From positions 62,001 through 126,000 of the forward strand of contig USFR01000005.1 of NCBI GenBank assembly GCA_900553945.1: a stretch of DNA of 64,000 bases. The letters are read 5' to 3'. Below, piece by piece: positions 43,401-47,474 of this stretch; position 1 is the first letter of the stretch, and every line of letters begins with the position of its first letter. Origin of the DNA: an uncultured Clostridium sp. Lineage in GTDB: Bacteria; Bacillota; Clostridia; TANB77; CAG-508. The translations under genes and the position numbers were made by a program. The notes under the pieces are model-generated. The model made no database searches and had not been told where the DNA came from. It saw only the letters and a program-made list of their open reading frames with translations.

Positions 43401-46400
43401 ATTTCCGTTACTTAATTGTCCATATTCATTGGATCCAACTGACCATACTGTTCCATCTTTTCTTAAAATCATTGTATAATTATATCCACATGCAACATCA
43501 ATAATATCTGTTACAGGCTCTTGAATTTCATTTCCATTTCCATCATCCACAAAATACATTAATTGTGTAGGCTCATTTCTATTAGCAGTATCACCTGTTC
43601 CTAGCTGACCATAACCATTATATCCCCATGTCCATACTGTTCCATCTGCTTTTAATGCAGCAAAATGATTATAACCGCTAGCTACTTTTGGCTGTGTTAT
43701 ACCATCTTTTCCATTAACATTAACTTTTACTGAACTATATAATTCATTATTACTATCTATAATTCTTACATAAGTAGTTCCATTCTTTACAGCAGTTACT
43801 ACACCTGAACTACTTACAGTAGCAATACTTTCATCAAAAGATTTATAAGTAATATTTTGAGCAAGAAATTTATTTGTCAATAAATTTAATCCCATAATCT
43901 CACTAAAATTAATTTGATATTGATCACCTTTTACTTTTAGATTAATAATTTTATTAATACTTGTATCTAATTTTGAATTAGTAATACATACTGGGACTGA
44001 CGTTGTTTCAATTGTTCCATTTCCAATTTCGCCTTCGGCATTATATCCAACAGTCCATATTCTACCTTTAACATCAACAACCGCTCCTGTCTGATAACTA
44101 TTATTTTTAGTAGCACCCATAGTAATAATCTTTTGGTTATCAAAAACTTTATGCATTTTTAATCTATTAGTAGTAGTTTCAGAAAAGTTTTGAGAATAAT
44201 TTGCATAACCTGCTACATACAAACTTCTATCATTTTTAGTTGCCATAGTCATATAACCAGATACTAAAATATGACTAACTCCAGTTATCTGTTGATTTGT
44301 ATCTTCATCTATAACTGGTACTATGTATAATCTTTGAACCGTATCACCACTACCAAGTTGTCCAGATTCATTATATCCTGTAGCATACATGCGTCCATCA
44401 TCAGTAAGTAATGTAGTTGAATATGTACCACTATCAACTTCTTTAATTCCTGTAATGAAATTGCTTCCTGTTGAGTCATACATTTGTTGCGCAAGATATG
44501 CACTATCTGTATTGCCTAATCCTAACTCTCCATATCCATTGTATCCAGCAACCCATACACTTCCATCAGCTGAAACCATAATAATTTTACAATTTCCAGC
44601 TGAAATCTGCATAATGCCAGGAACCCTTAACATTCTATAAGGTTTTGAATTTGCGTTTGATGAACCAGCAGCAGTAGGATTTCCTAATTCTCCATAATAA
44701 TTATATCCCCAGCCCCATACTGTTCCATCTTTTTTCAAAGCATACATTGAATTCTCATATGCAGATATAGCAACAACATCTGTTAAATTTGGAATTTGCT
44801 TAAACACATTTGAATCCGTTGTTGTTCCATCAGCCAAATTTCCATAGCCATTATATCCAGTTGTCCACACAGTTCCATCTTTTCTCAATATACCAGTAAA
44901 ATTAGTACCAGCAGCAACGTCAATTGCATTATCAATCTCTGTTTTTGTAGGCTCATTTCTATTAGCATTATCACCAATTCCTAATTGACCATTTGCATTA
45001 TATCCCCACGTATATGTAGTTCCATCAGATTTTAATGCTACAAAATGATTTGTACCCCCAACTATTTTAGGAAAAGTAACACCATCATTTGAATTAACAT
45101 TAACTTTAACACTTCCATATATTTTATTTGTATTATCAGAAATTCTAATATAAGTTGTTCCAATTCCAACAGCAGAAATAGTATTTCCACTTACAGTAAC
45201 AACACTTGTATCTAATGATTCATATGTCAAATTCATTGAAAAACTACTATTAATTAAATTGAAACCAGAACCAAAATAAGGATTAATTGATTTAGATTGT
45301 CCAGCTTTCAAATTAACAATTGCATCATCTGCTAAAATTCTATAATCACTTATACTATAAGGTAAATACTTTGGTGAAGTCGAAGTTGTTCCATTACCTA
45401 ACTCACCATTTGAACTATAACCAACAGTATAAATTCTTCCTATATTATCAACATATGCCATAGTTTGAGAATCTAAATTTTTTGTGGCTTCCATTGAAAT
45501 AACAGGCACATCTGTTTCAATTTTTGTTAATTTATTTCTAGCAGAAGCATCTTTTGTTCCTAATTGACCATAATTGTTATAACCACAAGCATACAATTCA
45601 TTATTATTATTAATTATGTAAGAAGAATATGCATTTGCATAAATATTTTTTGCATTTGTAATCTCATTTCCATCACTATCCTTCATAGGTGCAAAATAAT
45701 TTCTAGCAGTTGTTGTTCCGTCAGCTAGTTCCCCATAATAATTATAACCAGTTGCATATACTTTTCCATCATTAGTAAGAATAAGTGTATGTCCTCTTCC
45801 TGCAACGACTTTATCAACATTATCCATATCACCTGTATTATCAAGATTTGGTATTTTCGTCCATCTTGCAATTGTTGTATTACTATTACGAATTCCTAAT
45901 TCACCATCAGGATTATATCCTGCACCATAAACATAACCATCATTTGTAACTGCCTCTGCACAGAAATATCCCGCAGAAATTTGTTTAATATTTGTCAATG
46001 AAGTTTTCTTAGGTAAATATGTATCTGATGTATTTCCAAATCCCATCTGTCCATAATTATTGCGTCCCCATGTATAAACATCACCATCATTTGTAACTGC
46101 ATATACAGTATTTTCATTTGCAGAAACAGATTTTATATTATTCAAAAATCCCGTACCATCTTCATTTTTTACTTGTACAAAAACATTACTATTTACCGTA
46201 TTACCGACACCTAGTTCACCATAACCACTATAACCAGCTGCCCATACAGTTCCATCCTTTCGAACAACAACTATGTAATGCCAACCAGCAGCAGCATCTA
46301 TAGCATCATCAATCCCAAGATAAGTTGGTGTAGTGTAACTAGTTGTATTACCTAATCCCAACTGACCATAGCCATTATAGCCCCAGCCATAAACCTTTCC

Positions 46401-46652
46401 ATCAGCAGTTATAGCAACAAAATTGTTATATCCAGAAACAATTTTAGCATCACCAATTTTATTCTTTAACGCTTCATAATTTGCAGAACTGATAGTTATA
46501 TCAGCCTGTGGCTCTGAATCTTGTATGAAATTAAATTTCTTCAATAGCTTTATTCCACTATCAGTTGCTAATAGCCAAAATAAAACAGCTAGAACTAGCA
46601 ATGCAATAGCTGAAAAAATTAATTTTTTCTCCTGTGATTTTGTACCTTTCAT
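19401..46652 (-). CDS. Giant membrane-anchored RCC1 / Ig-like / cadherin-like protein with dockerin-like and M23 peptidase ends
   Basis: 9083 residues in one uninterrupted frame, roughly 1 MDa. Residues about 10-30 form one membrane segment with no clear cleavage site. About 65-6510: about 14 blocks, each a multi-blade RCC1 propeller (DGTVWTWGYNGYGQLGTGD-like motifs) closed by a BIG2-like Ig domain. About 6512-8764: about 23 cadherin-like beta-sandwich repeats of about 98 residues (xLxSVxVxGxxA ... YTLxI). About 8765-8855: CnaB-like fold. About 8857-8912: dockerin-like EF-hand pair (DLDENGEIEISDL, DLNEDGVVDKFDR). About 8938-9083: M23 metallopeptidase with HTGID, YAHLS and HLHFEI zinc/active-site residues. 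Probably a type II surface protein placing a peptidoglycan hydrolase at the end of a very long stalk. AAGGAG 10 nt before ATG. Module names come from motif recognition; counts are by eye. Confidence 0.95.
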   Translation of the reverse strand: MKGTKSQEKKLIFSAIALLVLAVLFWLLATDSGIKLLKKFNFIQDSEPQADITISSANYEALKNKIGDAKIVSGYNNFVAITADGKVYGWGYNGYGQLGLGNTTSYTTPTYLGIDDAIDAAAGWHYIVVVRKDGTVWAAGYSGYGELGVGNTVNSNVFVQVKNEDGTGFLNNIKSVSANENTVYAVTNDGDVYTWGRNNYGQMGFGNTSDTYLPKKTSLTNIKQISAGYFCAEAVTNDGYVYGAGYNPDGELGIRNSNTTIARWTKIPNLDNTGDMDNVDKVVAGRGHTLILTNDGKVYATGYNYYGELADGTTTARNYFAPMKDSDGNEITNAKNIYANAYSSYIINNNNELYACGYNNYGQLGTKDASARNKLTKIETDVPVISMEATKNLDSQTMAYVDNIGRIYTVGYSSNGELGNGTTSTSPKYLPYSISDYRILADDAIVNLKAGQSKSINPYFGSGFNLINSSFSMNLTYESLDTSVVTVSGNTISAVGIGTTYIRISDNTNKIYGSVKVNVNSNDGVTFPKIVGGTNHFVALKSDGTTYTWGYNANGQLGIGDNANRNEPTKTEIDNAIDVAAGTNFTGILRKDGTVWTTGYNGYGNLADGTTTDSNVFKQIPNLTDVVAISAYENSMYALKKDGTVWGWGYNYYGELGNPTAAGSSNANSKPYRMLRVPGIMQISAGNCKIIMVSADGSVWVAGYNGYGELGLGNTDSAYLAQQMYDSTGSNFITGIKEVDSGTYSTTLLTDDGRMYATGYNESGQLGSGDTVQRLYIVPVIDEDTNQQITGVSHILVSGYMTMATKNDRSLYVAGYANYSQNFSETTTNRLKMHKVFDNQKIITMGATKNNSYQTGAVVDVKGRIWTVGYNAEGEIGNGTIETTSVPVCITNSKLDTSINKIINLKVKGDQYQINFSEIMGLNLLTNKFLAQNITYKSFDESIATVSSSGVVTAVKNGTTYVRIIDSNNELYSSVKVNVNGKDGITQPKVASGYNHFAALKADGTVWTWGYNGYGQLGTGDTANRNEPTQLMYFVDDGNGNEIQEPVTDIIDVACGYNYTMILRKDGTVWSVGSNEYGQLSNGNTDTQYKLVQMKGLNGVGYVDNIVQIEASSTTTYLLTASGEVYSSGYNYHGQMGNATTSRYNENVKLQKMKKVSNIIKISAGDCNAMMLDADGTVWSVGYNSNGELGLGHGDSRSLPQHVKTSDGNDIMRNVKDISTGTNHTVMLKEDGTVWSVGYNAYYQLGDTTNTSRSLPVQVVDADKNPIKNVKQIVAEGYSSMFVTDDGLYAVGRNENGQLFTQTSTNIQMVTKVNYDKNIFKINLTKNYNGAQTGVLVDQDGKVYTVGFNTDGEMGNETVESLIKPWCISKLKIAVEKNIINFQKAGEKETIQYKLKMGFNLLTDEIPSGGCTFKSMDENVAIVDDSGVVTAKENGNTIIKIHNDRNNLDATVKINVNGSENSVQPKIVGGVNHFVALKADGTVWTWGYNGYGQLGTGDYASRVNPTKLDVTDVIDIDCGYNFTALLKKDGTVWTAGQNNYGQLGDGSTNNLNSFQKVKLNGNGEYLENIVGIAAETYTLHVLTADGEVYSLGYNYYGQFGNNTTTRYNENCYPKKMQKVSNIIQISAGDIYVAMLDADGTVWGVGYNANGELGLGDGNNRVLPQQMKTPDGAGIFSGVKEIATGMNHTVMLKEDGTVWTTGYNNYYQLGTGDTSGSSLPVQVKDAENNVITDAKHITAGGYATFISRQKGGNGENKGLYVIGRGDNGQLFTKSTNNVKKVTEVETDKDILAMALTKNYTGGQTGAIADQDGMVYTVGYNNNGEMGNGTVESLINPVCISEKKIKVDKNIINFERAGETEQITYTTSMAFNLIQDEIPGVTCTFKSMDENVATVDETTGEVTAVGVGTTIIKLYNQKNNLYASVRVNVDGAGNQTQPKIVGGVNHFAALKADGTVWTWGYNGYGQLGVGDNDNKNMPTQTNMKNAVDIVCGNNFTAVLKKDGTVWTTGENNYGQLGDGSTINSNSFHKVKLNGNGEYLENIVGIAAETYTLHVLTADGDVYSLGYNYYGQFGNNTTTRYNENCYPKKMQKVSNIIQISAGDIYVAMLDADGTVWGVGYNANGELGLGDGNNRVLPQQMKTPDGAGIFSGVKEIATGMNHTVMLKEDGTVWTTGYNNYYQLGTGDTSGSSLPVQVKDAENNVITDAKHITAGGYATFISRQKGVNGENKGLYVIGRGDNGQLFTQSTNNVKKAIEVETDKDILAMALTKNYTGGQTGAIADQDGMVYTVGYNANGEMGNQTVQSLITPWCISEKKIKVEKNVINFEKPGETDTINYSMSMAFNLILREVPDNTCTFSSMDEKVAKVDETTGIVTAVGTGTTFVKLYNKKNDLYSAVRINVNEDGNITQPKVVGGANHFVALKANGTVWAWGYNGYGQLGTGDYASKIEPTQLMEDVYDEDGNITQEPIKDVVDIACGDNFTMILKKDGTVWTAGQNNYGQLGNGDTNNQNKFTQVKGVSGVGYIENVVSITAEAVTAHALTSNGEVYSWGYNYYGQFGNNTTTRYNENCYPRKMQKVSNIIQISAGDCYVQMLDADGTVWSVGYNGNGELGVGDTNNRVLPQQIKSSDGSALMTGVKEIAAGTNHTVMLKEDGTVWTTGYNGYYQLGTGDTSSSVLPVQVKDVEGNAITDAKHITAGGYATYISRQKDEKGENKGLYVIGRGDNGQLFTRAIANVTKATETETDKDILTMALTKNYTGGQTGLIVDQEGKVYTVGYNSNGEMGNGTVQSLTTPWCISKLKIKVNPNVINYKNVGDNSEQITYTMTMGFNLIKDTIEGGTYKFSSIDESVATVDDDGVVTAQGIGSTYVKVHNVENDIWAGVKVNVNGKQGSTQPKLVGGLNHFAALRANGTVWTWGYNGYGQLGTGDYINRTEPTQLMEDVDDGNGNITHEPVKDVVDIACGNNFTMILKSDGTVWTAGQNNYGQLGNGDTNNQNKLVQVKNATGDGYLENIVSITAENVTAHALTSDGEVYSWGYNYYGQFGNNTTTRYNENCYPRKMQKVSNIIQISAGDCYVQMLDADGTVWSVGYNGNGELGVGDTNNRVLPQQIKTSDGTGIFSGVKEIATGTNHTIMIKEDGTVWTTGYNGYYQLGTGNSSSVNLPVQIKDTEGNEITDAKHITGGGYSTYISRQKDENGENKGLYVIGRGDNGQLFTQSTNNVTKATEVEKDKEILTMVLTKNTSGGQTGVIADMNGNVYTVGYGVDGEIGNGTTESSTTKACISQVKLKVDPKIINYKNVGDTGEQITYAVSAGFNLLYDTIDQGDCEFKSLDEDIATVDSDGIVTAQGMGTTYIRVYNKKNDCYSAVRVQVNGEQGRTAPKIVGGYNHFAGLKANGEVWTWGYNGYGQLGTGDVQNKLKPTKTNIFDAQDSSQTVYGIDVACGAYHTLVLKSDGTVWATGYNGYGQLGDGTTVSHSEFVQVQGIPEKVIAISANNHMSYALTENGDVYGWGYNYYGQLGTNRSSGYNANVRPTKMQKITDIIQISAGENYVTMLRADGTVWSVGYNGNGQFGINNTNTYYLPQQMKNEDGTDVLRNIKKVSAGAIHTLVLAEDGTAYAVGYNGYGQLGTKNTNTTYLPVKMVNEDGEVASNIKDIEANGYSSMASVKSVDGKAGLYVTGYNNYGQLFTKNATNRTSLTKVQEDKNVITMASTKNISYQTSAIADDLGLVYTVGYNGNGEMGDDSTSTTIEPTNISEASLKVDTRKIILNLNTNNITHQINANTDLGFNLLFDEVTNEKINFKSRDNQIATVDGSGLVTGIAYGTTQIEVTTNKLPNTVLVDVEVLRKDDITMPKVVSGQDFSVGLKADGTVWTWGYNYYGQLGLGDTSNRYKPTQVNISDVVDIAAGSDHVLILTKDGKVYSFGSNSYGQLGRDGNTLTPKVIPDLENVAKIAASSYHSMAITEDGSVYTWGYNGYGQLGNGTRTSNAKPSKIRLRNIVKVEANNQTSVAIDGDGNLYAWGYNGYGQLGNGGTQEYYLPRQVLSLSNIVDVAVEENTIIAVDKDGYVYASGYNGYGNLGNNTTKNRYTFDKVIEKIDVTVTGEGDNAVTTETPTYLKDVKSVVAGDNYAVAIKKDGTAVTWGYNGYGQSSNGTTNNNLLPVEVKYGKDKDKIDKIICASAGTGTTTIVREDGKVWTIGKNNAGQMGDSSIASKKEFVCISKPILLLENAPIRIKGIGKQETAKVKMSQGFNLLYNTVDNAEFGFEIKNTKIATVDADSGVITSVKKGKTQVTVTDKISGQKTSADVYVLGEDDITFPQIESSNYATVTLKANGEVWSYGYNGYGQLGTGDTANKVLPTYTGINNIVQIALGNEHTVAVDKDGHVWTWGYNDNGQLGNGTTGGVSLSKVQVKSPDGNGFLENIIAVAAGNSFSMALDKDGNVYTWGYNGYGNLGLGDSSYRTIPVKVDGLSGIIKIKAGNMSAFAIDSNNQLWACGYNGYGNLGDGTTGDKNRFVKVSAIDNVAEVAVSPENSTIVLLLDGSVWGFGRNTYNSLTNVGGAIPQQLQGPEGALENITSIGIGEFTGYAITSEEKVVAWGLNNYSQLASGDTETKAVPVYMKDKDGNDFTDAMIVSGGIYNTELAKSDGTVWSIGYNGYGELGDSTTTSTSKLECISTQYIKLQEREVTLKLSNPNYQINPETVYGFNLLFDSVENEGFKYKTSDANVAIVDEDTGKVTATGLGRAYITIKSKNSDDETRVVIDVIGEDKKVREKVEAGTIHSLALKQDGTIWSWGDNSQGEMGNGSIDSIKTTEPTQIKKGQYTEVKTITTPDGSQQVTTTVIEKELNDIKDIASGYYYNLAVDMDGYVYSWGYNGYGQLGDNTTDSRAIPTRIEGLEHIEKVRTYGNTSIAINEDGEIYIWGYGYNKTPTKLTFYSKAVDVHKRLILAEDGSVWYLSQNPSRISQLKNIVEVASGTNYYSALDADGRVWVWGYNGYGQLSQGDTSSISVPTPVKVLKAVQDGDEPEYEDLLNIVEIKSGDNNLLMISNTGEIYVSGYSGYGQLGTSNYNSYITIATKATNMDKAKFVDSEAYHSIASDRSGFVYTTGYNAYGELGNGTYIQSNEFVAIGDTYVHVSENKVTIEEGNTKQVRASLDNKFNLINDTVDSSNISFESLNEDIATIDGDGTIHAKKLGTVEIIATHTITHKSTAIFVHVVPSDRTTVPKLEIGDTHSAALKADGTVWTWGTNSNGQLGTGDNITKATPTKVRDIEDVRDISVGYYDTIAVKQDGTVWAWGYNGYGQLGDGTSSDRTKPVQVIKADGAPLTKIVKVSAGTYRTVALDEEGNVWVWGYGYGATASKIAKITNGIDISLNYVVKQNGDVFRIDSPDVKLNMNNVIRVSEGTNHALFLTKAGKGYAIGTNNKGQLGDGTTISRSEPVMIQNSTGVQTLTEIKELKAGNEFSMAILKNGETYTWGSNENYKLGNDQDNYNVYPKKNDQTNEAIFGDAGVNNGGIIDKDGYVYTWGLGKYGNLGNKLFNDSSAPVLVGAEEAGLDEYDIVLHVGEEHQIVVTNKTFNVLKEIQDTSEMNYSIGNSVVASISNTGLVKGVSTGKTTAVVNKVGTTTTSIANVTVLPEGVDIEPMALTCMSHTVVLKANGTVWSYGVNSSYELGNGSTVSSDRPVQVKFPDGVVIKQIAVGNTHNLALDTEGNVWGWGVNSNNALGTTSSVPVKLGLKNIRKIAANNDQSMVLTEDGYVYVWGLNENGELGIGTYDQVKSPTLLNYVSNVLDISLGKNHSMLLTTNGTVLTSGLNIYGQTGKTEGKSNTFTQIEVPVIVGKIACGDNHSVLLSAYGDVYTFGYNENGQLGIGTKDNVSIPTKVNISGIMQISAGKNQTIILGNQKLLYSTGSNSNGQLGIGIKDDKLLFTAITKVDDFMSISCGNTYNVAIKSDGDVYGWGDYYHGLQAVKTKTNSRIPIKIGNDSTYVEEPEIVVNVDGTKQIQVTPKYTFNVFRDDEEESDFDFETINEDIATVDDKGLVTGKKVGTTWAKVIEKDSKDEHVVIVRVIEKDAKFVPQVAGGDGYAITLKADGSIWGFGYNSDGQLGNDKLAPINVPSQTNILATYKQVKAGKKFTLALRADGTVWAWGDNTYGMLGQGNRVSAKKPVQVQALENIVAIAAGDNHAMALDILGNVYTWGLNSSGQLGNGNTQTVSIPEKINKVGNQIVGIAAGGNLSAIVDSTGAVYVFGDNSKEQIEEFKYNYDSFGQKILPPLNTYVTEPVLVSNIKNAVKIECLEDGVVVLREDGSVIRTTKYASQNNVQIESVANGNMVDISATNDNVVTLDKDGNTYTYGDNKYGQAGVGSTTTSVTLQKVNMIEGKTYLTIGAGYKNNYIIDTEGFVYAAGANEYGQLGNSSYDDSSEFTLVGDRNFEIVPYSRTMQQPEQETVQIISNIFNVFNHNERKLTDYDWKSSNPDVVTVTDGVLVSQDMGTAIITATDKATGATATALRVVQPLDEQRILNISVNDKEAQVSGENKYEVSVEKNPDGTGTLKITTKDENDVISIDGGATYVKASLTQDIPLDVNPTTVKIKVKASNGKIVDYILTINVISNDASLFELTVDNVVPTAVSSTDYEIIIKNDVTKPEVRAVANDANATVSIDASIPEKKQTTKTVDMSTVIKKVVPIQVTAENGKTVTYNLTIYKEDALTQLESIMVNGKEATKLSETDYKAIIPADVDSSTIIAKTIYDKARVEINQLGEEVHITTKVVATTQNETIVKIYVRAGEGENEREKVYTLTIDKEGTEDIQGLFAVIVNGKEIKPVGKVYDAYVSDSTNSAVVEAITISDKDLVKIGDNAAEVHKSTVTVTTTDGVTTYKITVTDPDDETKTKEYTLNIKKPSADNSLASVTVGNKEFSKVATRVDGTNIYKVTISDKYDKVDVIAKANYDQTKVSVDHNEYEDGISTREVQIGDTEPTKIEILAKALNGDVVTYTLEIYKENSNNNLKKVTVDGNEATLSTTEKDTYEYTLDKKTNVVNVGAIAEMVSSKVGINTFEQELGATYRDVKFEGRSIVVNIPVTAEDGSTKTYRLIIHALPDNVNLKSVLVNGKEADSVPVNAYEARVNKNDTSFVLYAIPDDPKAKVQIDTYTEVTGTANATISKNTDVVTVKITVTAQDGTKQEYILTVSNQSDDCKLAILKVDGEVLEPGDDGIYRVDKKFLTESVNVDAIANSSYASVSINGTTPTLEEQVSNVTTPDSENIIKIRVIAEDGTTKEYTLIVKRLPNNTKATITISYIENGAKKEQTVTVDENNKATVRIGNRESVDVKATAEDVLAQVSVNRGLSEVKESTKTVPTTEESTNVPIQIIAQDGTVGNYEITLVRASSNNDLKSLDATGIDSGDILKTSDNTYLIKMPDTMTDLDLTAVAENEFATVRIGDGDYSTDNTQNATVTVNENTKEIKIFVKAENGDVKEYTITIKKVTDLSLSSVKVDDVECDTEDGNYVAFIDKGTSKVGLKVTPKNPKALISMKADSDDNWSNPESRDVHIKEVTISGEETIVLIKAVDPADPTRTKDYTVVIKYKSDNANVELVQVDDKNAIKMDDGYHAITTVDATTGKVHVKAENKYAKVSIGGFDAEKGESTRNITLSNEKITTVVVTITSQDGKVTNTFNVYIERKSQDASCTILINNQNADEVDDTTNTYTKYIERTDTEATIMVTTTNDAATVEIAGETQTKTLAKTVDIANEITSVDAIVTAENGEKVVYHIKIVKKSTDNSIESVKVDDVEVPEIDGRYVTTILDKGEPTQDAKIDVSAIEKHAKIQIGDGKEWQITPATATVTFKDGVRKIVLNINVQAQDSNTPVITKELEINIVSDDPTIKVVKNGDSVVANYDEATHTYTEYLSRDVDSVSLSIEANSIYTTLKSGENVGKHIIAINNISVKDQEEVDITVVATAESGKTIEYTIKLLRKSNNANASHIYVDGIDIIDRFEDKDSVPTCVMSIGKTKDNAFIEAISENEFASIRIGDTDEKVKESREHIKLDLDSSTVTVPIVITSQDGTVTKTYNIMFVRLSNDTKIQWLEVNKKHIIEDSNGNYETTVKASEKTANVKIVLSNILATVTMGGEVKVGQLEETIILPETGDVVKTITVTALDGTVRTCTLTIHKQVNNLGLDKVYLDGRIATRVDDTTFKIDVKKGTTLAEIRAIASSTDEYVSIRSNAMTKSENTYNNCSIADMVVPIKVTAMFENEIDQEKDYKLIINEVEEPDVLDDLKVTIKIDDEEIAQDTDGNYVKIVSADKDNSSLWAGISSETSKVKIKDDNGETDYDYPSSQKNLSLKNGVTTATVTVKNGASDEQEYKVFIIKDTEDIDNCKVREIIAGTGAVTEGVITPEPDGTYATFIKKGATTIDITANAEYPYSKVSIDGNRDARGTNTNTIVMGDLSEKQIIVKITAVDGTVEQYLVNIYREPSELELKSVFVDNRQAKRVDNENFTIDIVKGTANVDLKAILYAMTEYVSIAGNNGTLHENDYLGYDVATNGKVITIIASNGLDSTDPNYKQKVYKLTLTEVNSKDDLEDLQLTIKVDNNIISKEPDGIYIAKVDNDKLNSMVEGISSSSTTQVKIDNGIYRVKSSKEKVNLPDDVTKVIITAKNGAGDELEHTLYIVKKDSNAIDDVILKEVKANDHVASMTDDTTYEVSVKAGETKVNLDAIANQVLAFVSVDGNTATRGSNSKIIDMSDSADKVIKVTVTSISGKTKEYTVKIHRMSAISGKVITQAKDQTKQSATIKVYKSQDTRDENVADDPRKIIKEIQINPDGTFSLDLEADEYDIVVVKKFYLEYRLTNIIVKAGEDVTVDDINIYAGDLDENGEIEISDLTTIVDHYGTVTDAQLTRYDLNEDGVVDKFDRSILKQNYSKTAESRKWIDPRGLQLMIENSKTVSEDQKHKFILPLSCKYTITSTYGTRKHPTTGVVKKHTGIDIAGDHHADVLAVASGEVTWAGVQNGFGNCVEIKHVIDGEIVYSFYAHLSQINVTKGDCVVQGQVIGLEGGDPTSDPNHGNSTGHHLHFEIRKASGYGNDVDPMTYINF
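20361..27119 (-). repeat. Cadherin-like beta-sandwich array (about 23 units of about 98 codons)
   Basis: Each unit begins with a pattern like NxxLxSVxVDGxEA, has a central VxVxAxAxxxxAxVxIxG and ends with AEDGTxKEYTLxIxK. The units are diverged at DNA level, unlike parts of the RCC1 array. Confidence 0.8.
39989..40469 (-). repeat. 481-bp duplicated block, copy A, in the RCC1 array
   Basis: By eye identical to 41402-41882 (offset 1413 bp = 471 codons), flanked by single-base differences. Confidence 0.75.
41402..41882 (-). repeat. 481-bp duplicated block, copy B, in the RCC1 array
   Basis: Partner of 39989-40469. The identity, including third codon positions, points to recent unequal crossing-over or gene conversion. 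Confidence 0.75.
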
Positions 46653-46691
46653 TCTCTCGTTTCTCCTTTTTATACAAGTAAATATAAATTT

Positions 46692-46719
46692 ATTATAGTA
46701 AGGTTAAAATTAGATTCAA
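46692..46719 (-). promoter_or_regulatory. Promoter of the giant gene
   Basis: Minus strand TTGAAT (46714-46719), 16-nt spacer, TATAAT (46692-46697), about 40 nt before the start codon. Between it and the DnaA boxes (46720-46902) the DNA is AT-rich with no recognised feature. Confidence 0.65.
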
Positions 46720-46902
46720 GTACAAAAAATTCCATACAATATATAATATTAATAAAAAATATTACGGATAACCGCATTCTCATATAATAAAAAAATCATG
46801 TATCATTTACTTTATTTTTCTATTACAAAAAATATAGTTTTGATTATTTTTCTTAGGGTAATACCAATTTCAAAGCGTAATTACAAATTAACCCTTCTCC
46901 TG

Positions 46903-46922
46903 TTTTCCACAGGTTATCCACA
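46903..46922 (+). promoter_or_regulatory. Pair of DnaA-box-like sites
   Basis: TTTTCCACA (46903-46911, one mismatch) and the perfect box TTATCCACA (46914-46922), 11 bp apart and in the same orientation. Confidence 0.55.
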
Positions 46923-46937
46923 AATTATATCTTATTC

Positions 46938-46966
46938 TTGCGTTTTTATGTAAATCGTGGTACAAT
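46938..46966 (+). promoter_or_regulatory. Candidate promoter of the 79-codon gene
   Basis: TTGCGT (46938-46943), 17-nt spacer, TACAAT (46961-46966). The predicted leader of about 150 nt begins with a 9-bp inverted repeat. Confidence 0.45.
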
Positions 46967-46977
46967 AAAAATGTACC

Positions 46978-47015
46978 GTCTAGTATCAAACACACACAAA
47001 TAGTAAATACTAGAC
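46978..47015 (+). repeat. 9-bp inverted repeat in the leader of the 79-codon gene
   Basis: GTCTAGTAT (46978-46986) and ATACTAGAC (47007-47015), 20-nt loop, near the expected 5' end of the transcript. Confidence 0.55.
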
Positions 47016-47126
47016 AAAAAGAGAACTATTTATAACATTTACACTTATTATAAATTGTTAATTAACTTTTTGATCATACACCAAATTGGCAATCAAAAAA
47101 ATAATAAATGAAAGGATGTAAAAAGA

Positions 47127-47366
47127 ATGCAGTTTTCCATAAAACCATTAGACTTGCATCATTATGAAGTATTTATGCTTCATCCAATGCAAGCCAAACT
47201 ATTTGGAAAAACTCATGAAAAAACGTATATGGGCTCTGCCACCATTAGTCTAGATGGTGAAAACATAGACATATATTGTGAAGATAAACGAATGAAAAAC
47301 TATTCAAGTATAATTGGAGAACAAACATATTCAATCTATCAAGGCAAAATAAGCGCACTTAACTAA
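47127..47366 (+). CDS. Small protein, unknown
   Basis: 79 residues, not recognised. No membrane segment or signal peptide. Alternating polar and hydrophobic residues (ATISLDGENIDIYCED) suggest a small beta-rich cytoplasmic protein. GAAAGGATG lies at a workable distance before ATG 47127, and a candidate promoter lies 160 nt upstream. It is the only plus-strand gene between two giant minus-strand genes and is followed within 5 nt by the first hairpin repeat. A real gene is likely but not certain. Confidence 0.55.
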   Translation: MQFSIKPLDLHHYEVFMLHPMQAKLFGKTHEKTYMGSATISLDGENIDIYCEDKRMKNYSSIIGEQTYSIYQGKISALN

Positions 47367-47370
47367 ATCC

Positions 47371-47466
47371 GGTTGGAAAAGAATCAAATTTTAGCAAAGC
47401 AAAAATGGAGAAAATTCCGCAGGCGTACGAGGGTACGTCAAGGAAAGTTTCTCCATTTTTAACGCA
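47371..47466 (+). repeat. Hairpin element copy 1 (3' outer arm missing)
   Basis: Starts GGTTGGAAAAGAATCAAATT. Variable arm AAAAATGGAGAAA (47401-47413) pairs perfectly with TTTCTCCATTTTT (47448-47460). Apical stem CGTAC (47424-47428) with GTACG (47433-47437). Ends with AACGC and lacks the second outer arm seen in copies 2 and 5. Confidence 0.75.
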
Positions 47467-47474
47467 TATCATCA

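Larger units (their letters stand above)
27130..46460 (-). repeat. RCC1 propeller plus BIG2 array (about 14 units of about 1.4 kb)
   Basis: Units of roughly 465-485 codons. Each ends with an Ig-like segment of the type FNLL ... IATVDxxGxVTAxGxGTTxIxV and a linker such as VNGKxGxTQPKIVGGxNHF. Middle units are closest to each other (offsets 1413 and 1455 bp, both multiples of 3); outer units are more diverged. Confidence 0.85.

Noticed and set aside
19401..46652. Many short plus-strand and other-frame ORFs inside the giant gene
   Set aside because: They are antisense or frame-shifted shadows of the repeats, with no ribosome binding sites and low-complexity products. The same applies to short ORFs inside the NRPS, Big_3, addB and 531-residue genes.
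46903..46922. Chromosomal replication origin
   Set aside because: Only two DnaA boxes per site, no dnaA/dnaN genes and no larger box cluster.
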